From positions 1 through 44,143 of the forward strand of contig JAUIMF010000023.1 in assembly GCA_030433415.1 (NCBI GenBank): DNA of 44,143 bases, given 5' to 3'. Position 1 is the first letter of the stretch, and each line of letters begins with the position of its first letter. The notes under the pieces are model-generated. The model saw nothing but the letters and a program-made list of their open reading frames with translations. It did not search any database and was not told the DNA's origin. This stretch comes from Gammaproteobacteria bacterium (GTDB lineage: Bacteria; Pseudomonadota; Gammaproteobacteria; Pseudomonadales; Halieaceae). The position numbers were made by a program, and so were the translations under genes. Shown here piece by piece: positions 36,440 to 44,143 of this stretch.

Positions 36440-37351
36440 CTAGCCGGTGAACATGAGGGTCTGGGCGGCCTTGTTGGGTATATGGCCGATGTACTCCAGG
36501 GGTTTTTGGCACACCTCGTAGGGTCGGCCCCGGATCTGTTCATACTGGGCGGTGTAGGTTGCCCAAAGACGTTTCTGTTCTTCTTCGGTGACGCTGGTCG
36601 ACACGCCGCCGTGCACCTGATGAAAACTCGCTTCACCCATGAGTTGCACGAGGTTGGCATCGGGCAATTCACCCAGTTCACGACAGAGATCGGGCATGAG
36701 GGCGCCACCACCGGGTATATCAAAGCGCAGGTCACAGCCCCCGATGGCCTCAAAAGCGCTTTTACGCACGAACAGGCAATTGCTCTCGAAGCGACGAACG
36801 AACCAGTACAACTTGGGGGGGCCATTGGGGAACTTGTAGCGATAAGGCACCCCGATATTGAACAGCTGATACCCGTCTTCGGGCCAGTGGATGCTGTCCA
36901 GTAACGCATCTTCGGCGGCGGCATCGTAACCCTGGGCGACCGTCTCTGGCTGCGCTCCAGGACCCAGAAAAAATGGCGGGGTCGATACCACGGGGTTACT
37001 GCGATAGGCAAAGGGCGCAAGGCCAAAAAACAGTGTTCTTGGGGTCAGCATGTGGGCGCCGTCGATCATGATCGCCAGCACGTCGCCCCGGGCCCGCTCC
37101 ACCGCGAAGTTGATGGCGTAGGCCGGTGACGGCGGTGCGTTCTCAATGAAGTGGTAAGCAACGTTCGGGGCGATCTGTCGCACCTGCTCCGGGTCCAGTG
37201 GGGCCGATGAGCCATTCTCGACAACCAGAATTTCGTAATCGTCGCTATTAATGCCCTGTTGATAGGGGGTGGTGAGAGACAGGATGGACCGCGGTGCCTC
37301 GCGTTGCATGTTGTAGACGATGAGGATGATGCTCAGGCGCAGACTGGTCAT
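36440..37351 (-). CDS. GT2-like glycosyltransferase with DGAH motif (paralogue B)
   Basis: This 303-residue protein is started at the ATG in MTSLRLSIILIVYN; the frame is open further upstream into the preceding gene, but homology begins here. The motif set is shared with paralogues at 32677 and 37380: YEILVVENGSS, AIMIDGAH, HWPEDGYQLFNIG, SNCLFVRK, GGCDLRFDIPGGG and GEASFHQVHGGVST. The last block, with two His residues, could take over metal binding from the missing DxD. It comes nine bases before the 34871-36430 gene in the same minus-strand operon. Confidence 0.82.
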   Translation of the reverse strand: MTSLRLSIILIVYNMQREAPRSILSLTTPYQQGINSDDYEILVVENGSSAPLDPEQVRQIAPNVAYHFIENAPPSPAYAINFAVERARGDVLAIMIDGAHMLTPRTLFFGLAPFAYRSNPVVSTPPFFLGPGAQPETVAQGYDAAAEDALLDSIHWPEDGYQLFNIGVPYRYKFPNGPPKLYWFVRRFESNCLFVRKSAFEAIGGCDLRFDIPGGGALMPDLCRELGELPDANLVQLMGEASFHQVHGGVSTSVTEEEQKRLWATYTAQYEQIRGRPYEVCQKPLEYIGHIPNKAAQTLMFTG

Positions 37352-37379
37352 AGTGCTGATGAATTCCTGTGTGCCCGGT

Positions 37380-38279
37380 TCACTTGTCGTAGCTTCGGCG
37401 GTGAATCTTTGACGCTTCGTTGGGTAGATGCCCAAAGTAGTGGAAGGGCTCGCTGGTGGCACGGAATGCTTCGCCACGCAGTTCCTCGTATTGCTGACCG
37501 TAACGCGCGACCTCCCGGTCGCGATACTCCGGTGTGACGTTGGTTGTGGTGCCGCCATGTACCTGATGGAAGGAGCCTTCGCCGACCAGCAGCACGAGCG
37601 ATGTTGCCGGGTGGTCCGCTGCACGACGGAACAGATCGATGTTCATGAAACCGCCTCCGGGAATATCAAAGCGCTCGTCGCAGCCGCCGATCTCCTGATA
37701 GGTATTGCGCGTCATGAACAGGCAGTTGCTCTCGATGATCTTGTTGAACCAGGTGCTTTGCAGTTCTCCCGGAAAACGCAGCGGCGAACCGATCTGAAAC
37801 AACCTGTACCCGTCCTCGGGCCAGTTGATCTGCTCAAGCAGCGCATCTTCGCGCGCCTGATCGTAACCTTCGAGCATCGTTTCGTTCTGCTGTCCGGGTC
37901 CCAGAAAGAAGTAGCGCGTGCCGACCACGGGGTGTTCATAAGCGCGAAAAACACGCTCAGCCTGGTCGAGCACGCCAGGCGTCAGCAGGTGCGCTCCGTC
38001 CACCATGATGCACACTACATCACCGGTGCTGCGTCGAACGCCCTCGTTGACAGCGTAGGCAGGGCTGGGTGGAGCGTCAGACAGGCTCACATGCTGGAAT
38101 CGCTCGCCGAAGGCTTCAACGGTGCCCGGTTCAAGGGGTTCGCTGGAGCCGTTTTCGATGACGAGCACTTCGTAGTCCAGCGACTCCCCCCGGCGTTGGT
38201 AGTCGGGCCGCAGGCTTTGCAGCGTGCGGGGGATTTCGCGGCGCATGTTGTAGCACACGATGATGACCGAGATTTTCAT
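37380..38279 (-). CDS. GT2-like glycosyltransferase with DGAH motif (paralogue C)
   Basis: This 299-residue protein begins MKISVIIVCYNMRREIPRTL. It contains YEVLVIENGSSEPLEPG, CIMVDGAHLLTPGVL, NWPEDGYRLFQIG, SNCLFMTRN, GGCDERFDIPGGG and GEGSFHQVHGGTTT. It is the closest relative of paralogue B in the adjacent gene, consistent with a tandem duplication. Its ATG overlaps the stop of the methyltransferase gene (ATGA), so the two are translated together. Activity as a glycosyltransferase is predicted from fold only. Confidence 0.82.
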   Translation of the reverse strand: MKISVIIVCYNMRREIPRTLQSLRPDYQRRGESLDYEVLVIENGSSEPLEPGTVEAFGERFQHVSLSDAPPSPAYAVNEGVRRSTGDVVCIMVDGAHLLTPGVLDQAERVFRAYEHPVVGTRYFFLGPGQQNETMLEGYDQAREDALLEQINWPEDGYRLFQIGSPLRFPGELQSTWFNKIIESNCLFMTRNTYQEIGGCDERFDIPGGGFMNIDLFRRAADHPATSLVLLVGEGSFHQVHGGTTTNVTPEYRDREVARYGQQYEELRGEAFRATSEPFHYFGHLPNEASKIHRRSYDK

Positions 38280-39130
38280 TCTGGCGCCGCCTGCATGTTT
38301 ACCGTGAGCTGTGCTTCCAGCTCACGGATTCGCGCCCGTGCCGATCGCAGCTCCTCATGTAGGGCCTGGGCCTGGATGGTCTCGGCCAGCCTCAAGCGCT
38401 CGCCCAGCGCGATGAGTTCGCTGCCGTGCAGCTGTTTTTCGAGCCAGTCGGCGTACTCACGCAGTTGCGGCCTGGCTTGCAGGCGCGCCTCGGGTATCAG
38501 GATCGTCACACCAAAGTACATCGGCAGATGCAGGATCTTCCATTGGTGGGGTGAGTCGCTGAGGTAATCCTCGATGGCGGTCATGACCCCATTCCGCGCG
38601 CCACCTTCAACTACGCCATTGTTCATGCCCTGATTGATACCGCCTTCCCGGGCCACCTTTGCGTCCGGGAGTAGCAGGCCGGCCGGGGAATAGGGGTGGC
38701 GGTACTCCGTTGGCACGGTCTCGGGATCGTAGTAGAGGTCACGACGGCCATAGGGCCAGTCGCTATCGTGAAGTGCAATCACGGGCATGACGGCATTGTC
38801 GTGGATGCGTTCGAGTTCGCGTAGTTCGTGGTATACCGTGAACCAGTTGTGATCTCCATCCAGCAGGGCAAGATCCAGCGTTGGTAGGCTGGGAATCACA
38901 TCGAGACTCATTCCCCGGATGAAGGTTCCGCTGTCAGGAAACTCCGCCTGCAATGCGTCGGTATCAAAGCCGGGGTGCGTGTCGACGGAATAAAGATGCC
39001 CCGCTACTTTCGCAGCGTAGTTCAGTAGGACGCGGGAGCTGAGGCCGGATTCCGAACCCACTTCGAGGATCGTGCGTGCATCGGCGGCGACCGCCAGGGG
39101 TCGCATCACGACTTTCCAGATTCGTATCAC
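38276..39130 (-). CDS. SAM-dependent methyltransferase (Methyltransf_24-like) with coiled-coil tail
   Basis: This 284-residue protein starts from GTG. The class I methyltransferase motif I is ILEVGSESGLSSRVLL (about 21-36), an acidic loop follows at YSVDTHPG, and LALLDGDHNWFTVYHEL stands at the metal-linked position seen in TylF/CmcI-type O-methyltransferases of natural-product and LPS loci. The last 50 residues form a charged coiled coil (LAETIQAQALHEELRSARA). It is the first gene of the minus-strand operon running to 33756. The likely role is O-methylation of a sugar in the surface glycan; the substrate is not determinable. Confidence 0.82.
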   Translation of the reverse strand: MIRIWKVVMRPLAVAADARTILEVGSESGLSSRVLLNYAAKVAGHLYSVDTHPGFDTDALQAEFPDSGTFIRGMSLDVIPSLPTLDLALLDGDHNWFTVYHELRELERIHDNAVMPVIALHDSDWPYGRRDLYYDPETVPTEYRHPYSPAGLLLPDAKVAREGGINQGMNNGVVEGGARNGVMTAIEDYLSDSPHQWKILHLPMYFGVTILIPEARLQARPQLREYADWLEKQLHGSELIALGERLRLAETIQAQALHEELRSARARIRELEAQLTVNMQAAPE

Positions 39131-39239
39131 CGGGATTGTTCCATGATTAGGGGAGCCTAAGCGTTACGGGGGCAGTCATATCGAGCACCGTGATCTTGTG
39201 GCAGAACAGCGTCTTTCACGTTAGTGACGAGGATGCACT

Positions 39240-39872
39240 CTACACGGCTTCAAACTGATAACCGAATGTTTCGATATCGCGGGCGAACAAGTCGGCGACC
39301 TTCTCTCGTGATTCGTCGCAATAGTAGCGGCTGTAGTGTTCGTGGCGCGTGCGGTTCAAGTGCGCCAGGGGAGTAGGCCGGTGATGCAGTCTGGCGGCAA
39401 TGTGAGAAAAATCCGCGTCCAGATTTTCAAAGCGTCCGACAAAATCCACCAACCCATGGGGGTCCTCGACAAAGTCGCTCTGGGATTGGCGCAGGAATGG
39501 ATTGAGCTGGTCGATGTAGTCCGTAAGTGCCATGTACGCTTGGGCATCGGGGTGAAAGTGAAAGAAGTGATTGCGCTCAAAGAGATAGTTGGAGAGGAGT
39601 CGGTCCCAGGGGTTGCGCACAATGGCAAAGACAAAATAGTTGGACAGGGTGTCGTCGGGAATCAGGCGTCGAATTTCGCTGAGAGCCAAGTGCTGGAGCA
39701 CGGGGCTGACGAATTGTTGCTCGCGTAGTTCAGGCGAGTCGATCCAACCAGACAGCGTAGCCAGATCCTCTTCATTGCTAGCGTTCTTCAGCGCGAGCGC
39801 ATCTTCGATGGACGATCCGCCGGTGCGGGGAATATGGATAAAGATGCACTGGTATTCGTGGGAGATCGGCAA
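39240..39872 (-). CDS. Sulfotransferase family 2 protein
   Basis: This 210-residue protein has the P-loop FIHIPRTGGSSIEDAL and the second motif FAIVRNPWDRLLSNYLFER at about 82-100, the canonical family 2 carbohydrate sulfotransferase layout. The segment FVGRFENLDADF is also typical. The only possible start in the open frame is a TTG, since a stop codon lies four codons upstream; no strong ribosome site is seen. It is separated from the methyltransferase gene by 109 bases and stands divergent to a further sulfotransferase gene across 175 bases. Confidence 0.88.
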   Translation of the reverse strand: MPISHEYQCIFIHIPRTGGSSIEDALALKNASNEEDLATLSGWIDSPELREQQFVSPVLQHLALSEIRRLIPDDTLSNYFVFAIVRNPWDRLLSNYLFERNHFFHFHPDAQAYMALTDYIDQLNPFLRQSQSDFVEDPHGLVDFVGRFENLDADFSHIAARLHHRPTPLAHLNRTRHEHYSRYYCDESREKVADLFARDIETFGYQFEAV

Positions 39873-40047
39873 GCTTGGGACTCGTTACGACATTGCAGAT
39901 GATCGGAGCCCTGCGACTCCGCCTGTGCAACCGGCTTCCGGTGCTGGCGAGCGAGTGTACCATTCGTACATTACCAGTTCAGTCGCGTGTTAGTCGGGCG
40001 AAGGGCAGGCTGTAAGTATAGGTACGCAGACGGGATAACAGATCCAT

Positions 40048-40853
40048 ATGTTTGATGACTATCGCGAGTTGCTGGGGGGTGCGCAGGGAGATGTCCCCAA
40101 TACTGCAAAACTACATCCCGACCCGGTAGCCATTGGGGCGTGGGCGGTAGTGGTACACGAGTATTGGCGGAACTGCTGGGCGCGACCACGCTGGCGATGG
40201 CCTCGCCCGTCAACCGGGCCCTGGATGCTTACGAATGGCCACCGCTCGGGCCCCTGTCAGAGAGCTGCAACGAGGTTGACAGGGGGCGCACCATGGCCGC
40301 GGCGCTCCATGTTTTTGAGCGCCTGCTGGATGAGCGTCGCGAACGATTGAACAAGTCCGCCCGCGTCGCCTGGAAGGTGCCAGGGACCTTTCTCTGGTTA
40401 CACCACCTCAGCAGCTACTTCCCCGCCATGCAGTACATACACCTGATTCGCAATGGTCTTGATATGGCCTATTCCCGCAACCAGCGCCAGGCGCGTCGGC
40501 ACGGCGAGGAACTCGGCATCGACCTTGAATTTCGCGATGGGAGGCGGCTCACTCCCGCATCGGTGCTGGACTACTGGCTGGCCGGTAACGAGCGGGCGAT
40601 ACGCGACGGTCAGGCCCTGCTGGGAAATCGGTTTCTGTTGCTGCGTTTTGAAGATCTGTGCGCGGAGCCTGTGGCAACGCTCCAGCAACTGGAGGGCTTC
40701 CTCGACCAGCCGCTGCTCGAGGCGCTGCCAGACTCGCTATTGGAGCAGGTCAGTACGCCGCCCACCGTTGGTCGCTATCTTGAGCGTGAATGGCAAACCG
40801 ATTTCTCATCGCAGCAGCTAGAGCGGGTCGGGCGTCTGGGCTATCGGCCCTGA
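40048..40853 (+). CDS. Sulfotransferase-family protein with apparent one-base frameshift near the N-terminus
   Basis: From ATG 40048 the frame encodes about 30 residues ending PVAIG. The P-loop continues in another frame as GVGGSGTRVLAELLG from 40137. Adding one G to the GGGG tract at 40135-40138 would join them as AIGGVGGSGTR, a perfect sulfotransferase start. As printed, the longest downstream frame begins at GTG 40140, right on the P-loop, losing its first strand. The rest is intact: VAWKVPGTFLWL, YIHLIRNGLDMAYSRN, LLLRFEDLCAEP and a complete C-terminus. It is a sequencing error, a recent inactivation or a slippage switch; the intact downstream part argues against an old pseudogene. Confidence 0.75.
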
Positions 40854-40920
40854 TTTCACACCAGCAAGCCGGCTCGGCGACTATCACCGCCCGGCGGAAG
40901 CAATCAGGGGCACCGCCGAG

Positions 40921-41244
40921 TCAGCGCCAGCGATGCTTTCTAAACGCTCCGGTACCAGGCAATAACGCAACGCCTTCTTCCTGCAGCAGGGCATGCTGTC
41001 GGTCGGCGCCATCCGGCCCCGGCGGTAGGGAACTGCGACCACTGGCATTGACGACCCGGTACCATGGCACTGACGTGCCGCGCGGCAGGCGGCGTAATGC
41101 GACGCCCACTCGTCGTGCGGCACCCGGCATGCCCGCGCGCTGTGCAATGTCTCCGTAGGTGGCCACCATGCCGCGGGGTATCGCGCAGACCGTGAGCCAG
41201 ATGCGCTGATCGATGCTTTCGGGGCTGTCATCATCGTGATCCAT
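40921..41244 (-). CDS. Alkyltransferase-like (ATL) DNA-binding protein, MGMT family
   Basis: This 107-residue protein consists only of the winged-helix DNA-binding domain of O6-alkylguanine-DNA alkyltransferases. It has IPRGMVATYGDIAQRAGMPGAARRVG, in two parts, and the active-site region as VPWYRVVNASG. The catalytic Cys of the normal PCHRV motif is replaced by Trp (P-W-Y-R-V). Such ATL proteins bind O6-alkylguanine without repairing it and flag the lesion for nucleotide excision repair. It lies alone on the minus strand between the glycan island and fxsA and is probably a housekeeping gene. Confidence 0.9.
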   Translation of the reverse strand: MDHDDDSPESIDQRIWLTVCAIPRGMVATYGDIAQRAGMPGAARRVGVALRRLPRGTSVPWYRVVNASGRSSLPPGPDGADRQHALLQEEGVALLPGTGAFRKHRWR

Positions 41245-41360
41245 GACGGTAGTGTAGGTCAGATGGCTTTGCGTTGGCTGTGCGTTGACTGCGTACTGGC
41301 TGGCGACGAACCGGGTGGTGACTGCCTTGCAAACCGGGGTGTCGCCCCCATACTGGGATT

Positions 41361-41786
41361 ATGCGATGGTTTTTTCTGCTTCTGCCGTGGTTCGAGTTAT
41401 TCACTCTGATCAGCCTGGGCGCCGAGATCGGCGCTCTGGCGACGCTCGCCTACGTGTTCCTCACCTTTGTGCTTGGGGTCACCATCATTCGGGCTCAGGG
41501 CATGGAAATTCTGACGCGCATGCGTGCCGCGCAGAATGATCAGGTGGTTGTGGGGCAGATGCTCGCCGATGAGGTGTCGGTCGGGTTTGCTGGTCTGTTG
41601 CTGCTGATTCCTGGGCTGTTCACCGATGCGCTGGGTGTGCTGGTGCTCTTTGGCCCCTTGCGCAGGCGCTTACAGCGGCTGTTTGCCGGCGGGGAACAGA
41701 GCCGACATACTTTCCAAGCGAACACCAACCCCCAAAATCATCGTGCTGAGACCCTCGACGGCGAATTTCGCCGTCTTGACGACTAG
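41361..41786 (+). CDS. fxsA: FxsA family inner-membrane protein
   Basis: This 141-residue protein starts MRWFFLLLPWFELFTLISLG, with membrane segments at about 2-20, 25-44 and 75-98 and the family motif GLLLLIPGLFTDALG. FxsA, first known for relieving phage T7 exclusion by the F plasmid, is widely found next to groES as here. The tail after residue 110 is polar. The start is the ATG at 41361; an earlier in-frame ATG is not available in the same frame with homology. No terminator is seen before the groE control region. Confidence 0.93.
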   Translation: MRWFFLLLPWFELFTLISLGAEIGALATLAYVFLTFVLGVTIIRAQGMEILTRMRAAQNDQVVVGQMLADEVSVGFAGLLLLIPGLFTDALGVLVLFGPLRRRLQRLFAGGEQSRHTFQANTNPQNHRAETLDGEFRRLDD

Positions 41787-41846
41787 CTTCTAACTGCCTG
41801 TATTTAAAGAAGAATAAGTAAATTCGAGGATCTGCTCGGATTTTTT

Positions 41847-41873
41847 TTGGCACTCTCGACAAAAGAGTGCCAA
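41847..41873 (+). promoter_or_regulatory. CIRCE-like operator (HrcA site) upstream of groES
   Basis: TTGGCACTC, nine bases, GAGTGCCAA: a perfect inverted repeat with the spacing of CIRCE (consensus TTAGCACTC-N9-GAGTGCTAA), with one symmetric change in each arm. Neither strand has T residues after the stem, so it is not a terminator. CIRCE is bound by the HrcA repressor; whether this organism has hrcA cannot be seen here. Confidence 0.82.
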
Positions 41874-41880
41874 AAAAGCC

Positions 41881-41908
41881 CTTGAATTCCTTTCATCACC
41901 CCCCATGT
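41881..41908 (+). promoter_or_regulatory. Sigma32-type heat-shock promoter of groES-groEL
   Basis: CTTGAAT (41881-41887), a 13-base spacer and CCCCATGT (41901-41908) match the RpoH consensus (CTTGAAA - CCCCATNT) nearly perfectly. The element lies eight bases after the CIRCE-like site and about 58 bases before the groES ATG. Confidence 0.85.
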
Positions 41909-41965
41909 ACGAGGCAGCCCCCGCTTCGGGGTCCCATAACGTCGATTGATTGGAGATTTGAAGCA

Positions 41966-42256
41966 ATGAAGATCCGTCCGCTGTATGACCGTGTGGTCAT
42001 CCGCCGCAAGGAAGAGGAAGAGACCACGGCTGGTGGCATCCTGCTTCCCGGTTCTGCGAAAGAAAAACCCAACCAGGGTGAAGTGGTAGCCGTAGGCGAG
42101 GGCAAGGCCCTGGACAACGGTGAACTCCGCCCCCTGGCTGTGAAAGTTGGTGACACCGTGGTGTTCGGCCAGTATGCCGGCAGCAACACTATCGAGATCG
42201 ATGGTGAAGAACTGATCATGATGGGCGAAAGCGAAATCTACGCCGTCGTCGAGTAA
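41966..42256 (+). CDS. groES: Co-chaperonin GroES
   Basis: This 96-residue heptameric lid of the GroEL chamber begins [18 protein letters not shown]. The mobile loop [19 protein letters not shown] is at about 20-38, and the ending [12 protein letters not shown] is typical. The ATG at 41966 is used; the open frame extends further upstream but only through the promoter region. GGAG lies 13 bases before the start (41952-41955). It is followed by groEL after 37 bases and is under the heat-shock promoter and CIRCE-like operator just upstream. Confidence 0.98.
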   Translation: MKIRPLYDRVVIRRKEEEETTAGGILLPGSAKEKPNQGEVVAVGEGKALDNGELRPLAVKVGDTVVFGQYAGSNTIEIDGEELIMMGESEIYAVVE

Positions 42257-42293
42257 TCCCAACGCACTTCACGTTAAGTTAAGGAATAGATGA

Positions 42294-43934
<1,641 letters not shown>

Positions 43935-43957
43935 CGCTGCCCTGCGTAGTACCCCCA

Positions 43958-43989
43958 AGCCCGGGCTGTTCGCAGTCCGGGCTTTTTTT
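43958..43989 (+). terminator. Intrinsic terminator of groES-groEL
   Basis: AGCCCGG (43958-43964) pairs with CCGGGCT (43977-43983), extended by G-U, C-G and T-A pairs around a GTTCGC loop, and followed by a run of T to 43989. It lies 24 bases after the groEL stop. Nothing could be recognised in the remaining 154 bases of the window. Confidence 0.92.
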
Positions 43990-44143
43990 GTCGCTTCGTT
44001 GCTGGCGGTGGGTGGCACGACGCCGCAGGATACGGGCTGCTCGCGCATCTCCATCGGCGTTACGGTTCTTAACACCGCGCTCGACGGACGCCCGTACCCT
44101 GCACCGTCGCGCCACTTACGGCCTGCAATGCTGTACACCCAGG

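Noticed and set aside
39873..40047. Divergent promoter region between two sulfotransferase genes
   Set aside because: Some AT-rich hexamers (for example TACATT) but no -35/-10 pair with correct spacing on either strand.
41847..41873. Terminator of fxsA
   Set aside because: The inverted repeat is flanked by T before and A after on the plus strand, so there is no T run following the stem in either direction; the 9-9-9 geometry fits an operator better.
43990..44143. Start of a further gene at the window end
   Set aside because: Frames are open on both strands but show no recognisable motif, start context or composition of a real protein.

Overview
The window looks like a GC-rich chromosomal segment of a marine-type gammaproteobacterium. 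The Halieaceae/Cellvibrionales group is a plausible guess, not a proven one. The guess rests on FabV as enoyl reductase, the fxsA-groES-groEL arrangement with a sigma32-type promoter, an Xps-type order of type II secretion genes, and overall gene style. No rRNA, tRNA, CRISPR array, transposase or integrase was recognised.

Layout. (1) 1-5264: the end of a GH13 sucrose-phosphorylase-like gene, then fabV, a metallo-beta-lactamase-fold hydrolase and an acyl-CoA ligase. A perfect 9-bp x 4 tandem repeat lies just upstream of fabV. (2) 5393-15821: a compact type II secretion operon in the order gspE-F-G-H-I-J-K-L-M-N-D. This is the order known from Xanthomonas xps, and the secretin is a lipoprotein. 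A 15-codon leader ORF overlaps the gspL start. (3) 16084-19200: a small NTF2-like lipoprotein; a 508-residue secreted acidic protein of no recognised family with a near-consensus sigma70 promoter, codon use typical of very high expression and a strong terminator; and an exported parvulin-type prolyl isomerase. (4) 19228-40853: a surface-glycan island. It holds ten sulfotransferase-type P-loop domains, one of them fused to two glycosyltransferase domains in a 1186-residue protein. It also holds four further GT-A type glycosyltransferases, two membrane acyltransferases, a methyltransferase, a cytoplasmic glycoside-hydrolase-like protein and an AmpG-like permease. Strand switches are frequent, which suggests piecemeal assembly. 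One sulfotransferase gene carries an apparent one-base frameshift in a G tract. (5) 40921-44143: an alkyltransferase-like protein, then fxsA and groES-groEL. The groE operon has a CIRCE-like operator next to a sigma32-type promoter.

How the parts may fit together (inference): the T2SS could export the abundant 508-residue protein, the prolyl isomerase could help it fold in the periplasm, and the adjacent island could build a heavily sulfated, acylated and methylated glycan on it or on the cell surface. Gene order supports this, but nothing in the sequence proves that the protein is a T2SS substrate or is glycosylated.
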